A stretch of DNA of 17,421 bases from Sphingomonas sp. GTDB taxonomy: Bacteria > Pseudomonadota > Alphaproteobacteria > Sphingomonadales > Sphingomonadaceae. Each line of letters opens with the position of its first letter. The stretch's first letter is position 1. This document shows positions 14,399 through 17,421 of this stretch, in pieces. A program made the position numbers and the translations under genes. Under the pieces are notes generated by a model. The model saw only the letters and a list, made by a program, of their open reading frames with translations, made no database searches and was not told the origin of the DNA. Location: NCBI GenBank assembly GCA_025935515.1, contig JAICVC010000029.1:1-17421 (forward strand), read 5' to 3'.

Positions 14399-15268
14399 CT
14401 ACCAGAAGAAATTCTGGATCACGTCCACCACTTCGCCGGTGTAGACGTCGACCAGCAGCGCGTCGTCCCAGTAGCGGACCCACTGCGTTCCGGGCGGCGG
14501 GTAGGGCAGGCCGTACATGCCCGGGTCGAACCAGTAGCGCTGGCTGTAATAAGCCGGCACCAGACGGTAGCCGACGTTGTACGGCCGATAGCGATAGCCG
14601 AACGGATCCAGATAAACGCTGAGGCGGAAGACCGACCGGTGGCGGTCGCGATAGTTGCGCCAGTCGTAACGCCGGTCGTTGCGCCAGTTCCGGTCCCATC
14701 CGCCTCCGGCCCAGCGGTGGCGGTCGCGATAATGCGATTGCACGTCGCGGCTGCGCGCATTGTCGACCGCCAACGGGTTGGGGGATCGCATCACGTTCGG
14801 AACGGCGCGGTCGCCTTGCCGGAAATCGCCGCCGACGGCCGGCCCGGCGTCCCGATCGCGAGTCCAGCGCGAAATTTCCCCGGCGCGCTGGTTGGGGTCG
14901 CGGGTCCAGCGTGAAGTCTCGCCCGACTGCTGGACGCGGTCGCGGGTCCAGCGCGAGACTCCATCGGCGCGCTGCCGGCGCTCGAAATTCCCGCGGTCGC
15001 CGGCTTCAGCCGGCTGTTCCCGCGCTTCGAGCTGCCGCTGCTGGCGGACTTCGACCTGGCGCTCCCGCACCTGGAATTGGGGGCGCTCGGCGGAGCGCTC
15101 CTGGCGCGCCTGCTCGCGCGCCTGCTGGCGTTCCTGGCGCGCCTGCTGGCGCTCGCTTCGCTGCTCCTCGCTGCGCTCCCCGCGGTCGCCACGGTCGCCG
15201 TGGTCCTGGGCGAGGGCCGGCGATACTGCGGCGCCGGCAAGGAGGATTGAGATTAGGAATTTACGCAT
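14399..15268 (-). CDS. RcnB-like secreted protein with arginine-rich repeats
   Basis: This is a 289-residue exported protein. Starting at the ATG at 15268, RKFLISILLAGAAVSPALA is a signal peptide cleaved before QDHGD. A long Arg/Gln/Glu-rich, probably coiled-coil segment follows (about 24-100), then three 14-residue tandem repeats starting SRWTRD at about residues 105, 119 and 133. A Trp/Tyr/Arg-rich region (GGWDRNWRNDRRYDWRNYRD) leads to a C-terminal RcnB-type domain: LPYPPPGTQWVRYWDDALLVDVYTGEVVDVI. In E. coli RcnB is a small periplasmic protein linked to nickel/cobalt balance; here only the C-terminal ~80 residues resemble it, so the role is inferred weakly. There are no Cys or His clusters that would prove metal binding. 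It is bounded downstream by a strong hairpin. Confidence 0.75.
   Translation of the reverse strand: MRKFLISILLAGAAVSPALAQDHGDRGDRGERSEEQRSERQQARQERQQAREQARQERSAERPQFQVRERQVEVRQQRQLEAREQPAEAGDRGNFERRQRADGVSRWTRDRVQQSGETSRWTRDPNQRAGEISRWTRDRDAGPAVGGDFRQGDRAVPNVMRSPNPLAVDNARSRDVQSHYRDRHRWAGGGWDRNWRNDRRYDWRNYRDRHRSVFRLSVYLDPFGYRYRPYNVGYRLVPAYYSQRYWFDPGMYGLPYPPPGTQWVRYWDDALLVDVYTGEVVDVIQNFFW
14831..14956 (-). repeat. Three 42-bp in-frame tandem repeats (SRWTRD units)
   Basis: Within the RcnB-like gene, the units SRWTRDRVQQSGET, SRWTRDPNQRAGEI and SRWTRDRDAGPAVG follow each other at exactly 14 codons. The SRWTRD part is conserved at protein level, while the remainder diverges (the second and third residues after it differ). 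The repeats look like an in-frame duplication that has been kept under selection for the Trp/Arg core. Confidence 0.75.
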
Positions 15269-15360
15269 GACGGTGACTCTCAAAAGTTCCCTGTCCTGCG
15301 AATTGCGCCTCGATCGATGAGCGGCGGCTTAACCGTTTCGGAAGCGTATATTCAGCCTTG

Positions 15361-15831
15361 TCAGCCGGGCCGCGCGTTCGCCGGGGACGAGGTTCGCGCC
15401 GCCCGGGCGATCGCCTTGCGGATCCGCGGATAAGCGCCGCAACGGCAGATGTTTGGCAAGGCCGCGACCTGCTCCTCCGACGGGACCGGACTCGCCTCGA
15501 GCAGGGCGGCGATCGCCATGATGAAGCCCGGCTCACAATAGCCGCACATCGTTGCCTGCTCGGCGATCCATGCCTGCTGGACCGGGTGCGTCCCGTTCGC
15601 CGACAGGCCTTCGATCGTCGTGACGGTCGCGCCTTCGAGCTCGCGCAAGGCGACGCTGCAACTGGTCACCGCACGGCCGTCGACGATCACCGTGCAGGCG
15701 CCGCAATCGCGGCTGTCGCAGCCATATTTGGTGCCGGTGAGGTTGGACGCGTCGCGCAGCGCCCACAGCAATGGCGTACTCGGGTCGAGCTTGTAGTTTA
15801 CGCCCTCGCCATTGACCGTCATTCGCGCCAT
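15361..15831 (-). CDS. [2Fe-2S] subunit of xanthine dehydrogenase / isoquinoline 1-oxidoreductase type
   Basis: This is a 156-residue two-cluster iron-sulfur protein like the small subunit (IorA, CoxS, XdhC-like) of molybdenum hydroxylases, which carries electrons from the molybdopterin site. The plant-ferredoxin-like cluster is C38, C43, C46 and C58 (YGCDSRDCGACTVIVDG...SC). The second, helical cluster is C96, C99, C129 and C131 (MCGYCEPGFIM and NICRCGAYPRIRKAI). The usual Gln before the CGYC is Met here. Length fits the family. A second in-frame ATG at 15822 (TVNGEGVNYKL follows) is an alternative start. No large molybdopterin subunit or FAD subunit lies beside it in the window. It is flanked downstream by the RcnB-like gene and upstream by a palindromic repeat, so its partner must be elsewhere or lost. 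Confidence 0.9.
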   Translation of the reverse strand: MARMTVNGEGVNYKLDPSTPLLWALRDASNLTGTKYGCDSRDCGACTVIVDGRAVTSCSVALRELEGATVTTIEGLSANGTHPVQQAWIAEQATMCGYCEPGFIMAIAALLEASPVPSEEQVAALPNICRCGAYPRIRKAIARAARTSSPANARPG

Positions 15832-15860
15832 GCGCCGACGCTAGCGCGGGTCCCCGCAAC

Positions 15861-15945
15861 CGTCACCCTGAACTTGTTTCAGGGCCCATTCTCCGACGGA
15901 CGCCGTACGTCCCAAAATGGATGCTGAAACAAGTTCAGCATGACG
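15861..15945. mobile_element. MITE-like palindromic repeat
   Basis: This is an 85-bp element with outer inverted ends CGTCA/TGACG (15861-15865, 15941-15945). Each arm is itself a hairpin: CCCTGAA-CTTGT-TTCAGGG (15866-15884) and ATGCTGAA (15921-15928) with TTCAGCAT (15934-15941) around ACAAG. CCATT (15886-15890) matches AATGG (15916-15920) in reverse. The CCTGAAACAAG-type core is one I recall from intergenic repeats in many sphingomonads. No transposase is coded, so it would be non-autonomous. It abuts the ribosome binding site of the alpha/beta hydrolase gene. Confidence 0.65.
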
Positions 15946-15960
15946 GTAGTGGGAGACACC

Positions 15961-16746
15961 ATGCCCCGCATCACCACCAGCACCGGCACTTCCATCGGCT
16001 ATATCGAGTCCGGCGGTGGCCACGCGACGCCCATCGTCTTCCTCCACGGGGTCGGCTCGGACAAATCGGTTTGGCACCCGCAGCTCGACCATTTCGGCAA
16101 GATCCGCCGCACGATCGCGTTCGACTATCCCGGCTACGGCGACAGCGATCCCGCGCCCGATGGCACGACCCGCGACGATTATGCCGCCGCCATCCTCTCG
16201 TCGATGACCGCGCTCGGCGTCGGCCAGGCCCACGTCTGCGGCCTCTCGCTCGGCGGAGTCGTGGCCATCGCCATGCACAACGCCGCGCCCGAGAGTTGCG
16301 TCTCGCTGATCCTCGCCGACACCTTCGCGGTCCATCCCGACGGCCGCGCAATCTACGAGCGTGGGGTCGCGGCCAGCGGCAACCTCCGCGCGATGGCGGA
16401 AGCACGCGTCGATGTGCTGATCGCCCAGCCCGCCGATCCGGCGGTCCGTCAGGAAATCGTCGAGACCATGTCGCGCATCGACCCCGCCGCTTATCGCATC
16501 GGCGCGGAAGCGGTGTGGCTCGCCGACCAGCTCGACCGCGTCCGGGACATCCGCGTGCCGACGCTGATCATCTGCGGCGACGACGACAAGCCGACGCCGC
16601 CGGATCTTTCGCGCGAGTTGCACCAGATGATTGCCGGGTCGCACCTCGCGATGATCCCTCGCGCCGGCCACCTGACGAACCTGGAACAGCCGGAGCTGTT
16701 CAACGCCGCAGTCGACCGCTTCCTTGCCGACGTGGAACAGCGCTGA
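15961..16746 (+). CDS. Alpha/beta hydrolase (3-oxoadipate enol-lactonase-like)
   Basis: This is a 261-residue cytosolic alpha/beta-fold hydrolase. The oxyanion-hole HG lies at FLHGVGSDKSVW (28-38). The nucleophile S96 is in CGLSLGGVVA, the acid is D207-D209 in IICGDDDKPTP, and the His is H237 in RAGHLTNLEQPE. The overall pattern resembles PcaD (3-oxoadipate enol-lactonase), but many hydrolases share it, so the substrate is not certain. GGGAG at 15951-15955, 5 nt before the ATG at 15961, fixes the start; the in-frame ATG at 15940 lies within the palindromic repeat and has no binding site. It precedes, on the same strand, an aromatic acyl-CoA monooxygenase, so a role in aromatic-ring catabolism is plausible. 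Confidence 0.88.
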   Translation: MPRITTSTGTSIGYIESGGGHATPIVFLHGVGSDKSVWHPQLDHFGKIRRTIAFDYPGYGDSDPAPDGTTRDDYAAAILSSMTALGVGQAHVCGLSLGGVVAIAMHNAAPESCVSLILADTFAVHPDGRAIYERGVAASGNLRAMAEARVDVLIAQPADPAVRQEIVETMSRIDPAAYRIGAEAVWLADQLDRVRDIRVPTLIICGDDDKPTPPDLSRELHQMIAGSHLAMIPRAGHLTNLEQPELFNAAVDRFLADVEQR

Positions 16747-16891
16747 GGGGCTGTCCTACACCCGCGCTGCTGTGCCATGCTGCGGCGATGCGGTTTCGCT
16801 CTTCCTGCCTGAGCCTCGCACCACTGCTTGGATGCGGGCGCCCTTGCTCGATTGATGGCGTCAACTTCGTCAACTTTGTTGGAATCCGCTC
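16747..16891 (+). other. Intergenic stretch before the monooxygenase gene
   Basis: These 145 bp lie between the hydrolase and the flavin monooxygenase. The 9-bp sequence CGTCAACTT occurs twice in tandem (16859-16867, 16868-16876), directly followed by TGTTGG, so CAAC-TTT-GTTG forms a small inverted repeat that could be an operator. An open frame from ATG 16788 to TGA 16895 codes for 35 residues and shares GTGA with the next start. It has no ribosome binding site, and I do not call it a gene. No clear promoter boxes or terminator were seen. Confidence 0.4.
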
Positions 16892-17421
16892 GTGAGAGTC
16901 GCGTGCGTCGGTGCGGGGCCGGCCGGGCTCTATTTCGCTATCTCGATGAAGCTGCGCGATCGGTCGCACGAGATTGAAATCTTCGAGCGCAACCCGCCCG
17001 GAGTCACCTTCGGTTGGGGAGTCGTCTTCTCCGACCTCACCGTCGACAACATCACCCGCAACGATCCCGCTTCGGCGGCGATCATCACCGGCGAGTTCGC
17101 ACACTGGGACGACATCGACGTCCATTTTCGCGGAGAGACAATTACCTCCCGCGGCCACGGCTTCATCGGCATCGGCCGCAAGCGCCTGCTCGAAATATTG
17201 CAGCACCGCGCCCGCGAGCTCGGCGTCATGCTGCACTTCAACGCCGAGTGCGATCCCGCCGACCCGAAGTGGCGCGATTATGATTTAGTCATCGCGTCGG
17301 ACGGCGCCAACTCGCGCTTCCGCGACGCCGAGGCCGAAGCGTTCGGTGTCGACGCCGACGTGCGCGCCAACAAGTTCGTCTGGCTCGGCACGTCCAAGGT
17401 GTTCGATGCCTTCACCTTCGC
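16892..17421 (+). CDS. FAD-dependent monooxygenase, salicylyl-CoA 5-hydroxylase / 2-aminobenzoyl-CoA monooxygenase-like (3' truncated)
   Basis: The first 176 codons of a flavoprotein hydroxylase run off the window edge. The GTG start gives RVACVGAGPAGLYFAISMKL, a Rossmann FAD-binding GxGxxG (GAGPAG, about residues 7-12), then FGWGVVFSD, HWDDIDVHFRG and GHGFIGIGRKRLLEILQ, which together are typical of salicylyl-CoA 5-hydroxylase / 2-aminobenzoyl-CoA monooxygenase-reductase. The later VIASDGANSRFR is the second FAD-contact DG motif. Such enzymes hydroxylate an aromatic-CoA thioester using O2 and NAD(P)H. GGAA at 16881-16884, 7 nt before the GTG, is a weak ribosome binding site. The C-terminal reductase half, which would tell the bifunctional form from others, lies outside the window. 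It probably heads an aromatic acyl-CoA degradation operon. Confidence 0.85.
   Translation, partial: MRVACVGAGPAGLYFAISMKLRDRSHEIEIFERNPPGVTFGWGVVFSDLTVDNITRNDPASAAIITGEFAHWDDIDVHFRGETITSRGHGFIGIGRKRLLEILQHRARELGVMLHFNAECDPADPKWRDYDLVIASDGANSRFRDAEAEAFGVDADVRANKFVWLGTSKVFDAFTF

Noticed and set aside
14831..14956. Tandem 42-bp units as a CRISPR array
   Set aside because: Units are in frame, adjacent with no spacers, diverge at DNA level and keep the protein motif SRWTRD, so they are coding repeats.
15841..16671. 276-codon - strand frame opposite the alpha/beta hydrolase
   Set aside because: Its end includes the palindromic repeat translated, and the rest is the complement of a hydrolase with a complete catalytic triad.

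Overview
The window is high-GC, gene-dense bacterial DNA. It most likely comes from an alphaproteobacterium of the order Sphingomonadales (Sphingomonas or a relative). The reasons are the order rpmF-plsX-fabH-ihfA-merR, a class I lysyl-tRNA synthetase, an RcnB-like secreted protein, a DUF885 zinc-protease-like protein, and two GC-rich palindromic repeats of a kind I associate with sphingomonads. Assignments rest on motif recognition by eye; no database was searched.

Left part (1-4485, all + strand). The window opens inside an M19 dipeptidase whose stop overlaps the start of a metallo-beta-lactamase-fold hydrolase. A 150-bp gap follows, holding a probable promoter and a nested RNA hairpin that ends in a U-tract. 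Next comes a lipid and housekeeping operon: rpmF (ribosomal protein L32, only 59 codons), plsX and fabH (start of phospholipid and fatty-acid synthesis, overlapping by 4 bp), ihfA (nucleoid protein) and a MerR-type regulator with a TTG start.

Middle part (4482-10700). A DinG/XPD-type Fe-S helicase lies on the - strand and ends convergently with the MerR gene; the two stop codons overlap. Its last ~30 codons look like a captured palindromic repeat. A class I lysyl-tRNA synthetase diverges from it. That gene converges on a SAM-dependent methyltransferase with a methyltransferase-regulatory domain (related to protein-lysine methyltransferases). Behind the methyltransferase, on the same strand, are a tiny secreted protein and an S41 (IRBP/CtpA-like) peptidase. 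These three may be co-transcribed in the order S41, small protein, methyltransferase.

Right part (11878-17421). A 143-bp divergent region separates the S41 gene from an Lrp/AsnC regulator and holds a 17-bp perfect-arm palindrome, the probable regulator operator. A DUF885 protein and an RcnB-like arginine-rich protein follow on the - strand. After them is a lone two-[2Fe-2S] subunit of the xanthine-dehydrogenase/IorA type with no partner subunits beside it. An 85-bp MITE-like palindromic repeat separates this from a + strand alpha/beta hydrolase and the beginning of a salicylyl-CoA 5-hydroxylase / 2-aminobenzoyl-CoA monooxygenase-like flavoprotein. That flavoprotein runs off the window and probably opens an aromatic acyl-CoA catabolic cluster.

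No tRNA, rRNA, CRISPR array, transposase or prophage gene was seen. The best candidates for undescribed biology are the structured leader before rpmF, the repeat-derived tail of the helicase, the degenerate exonuclease-like N-terminus of that helicase, and the lone 2Fe-2S subunit.
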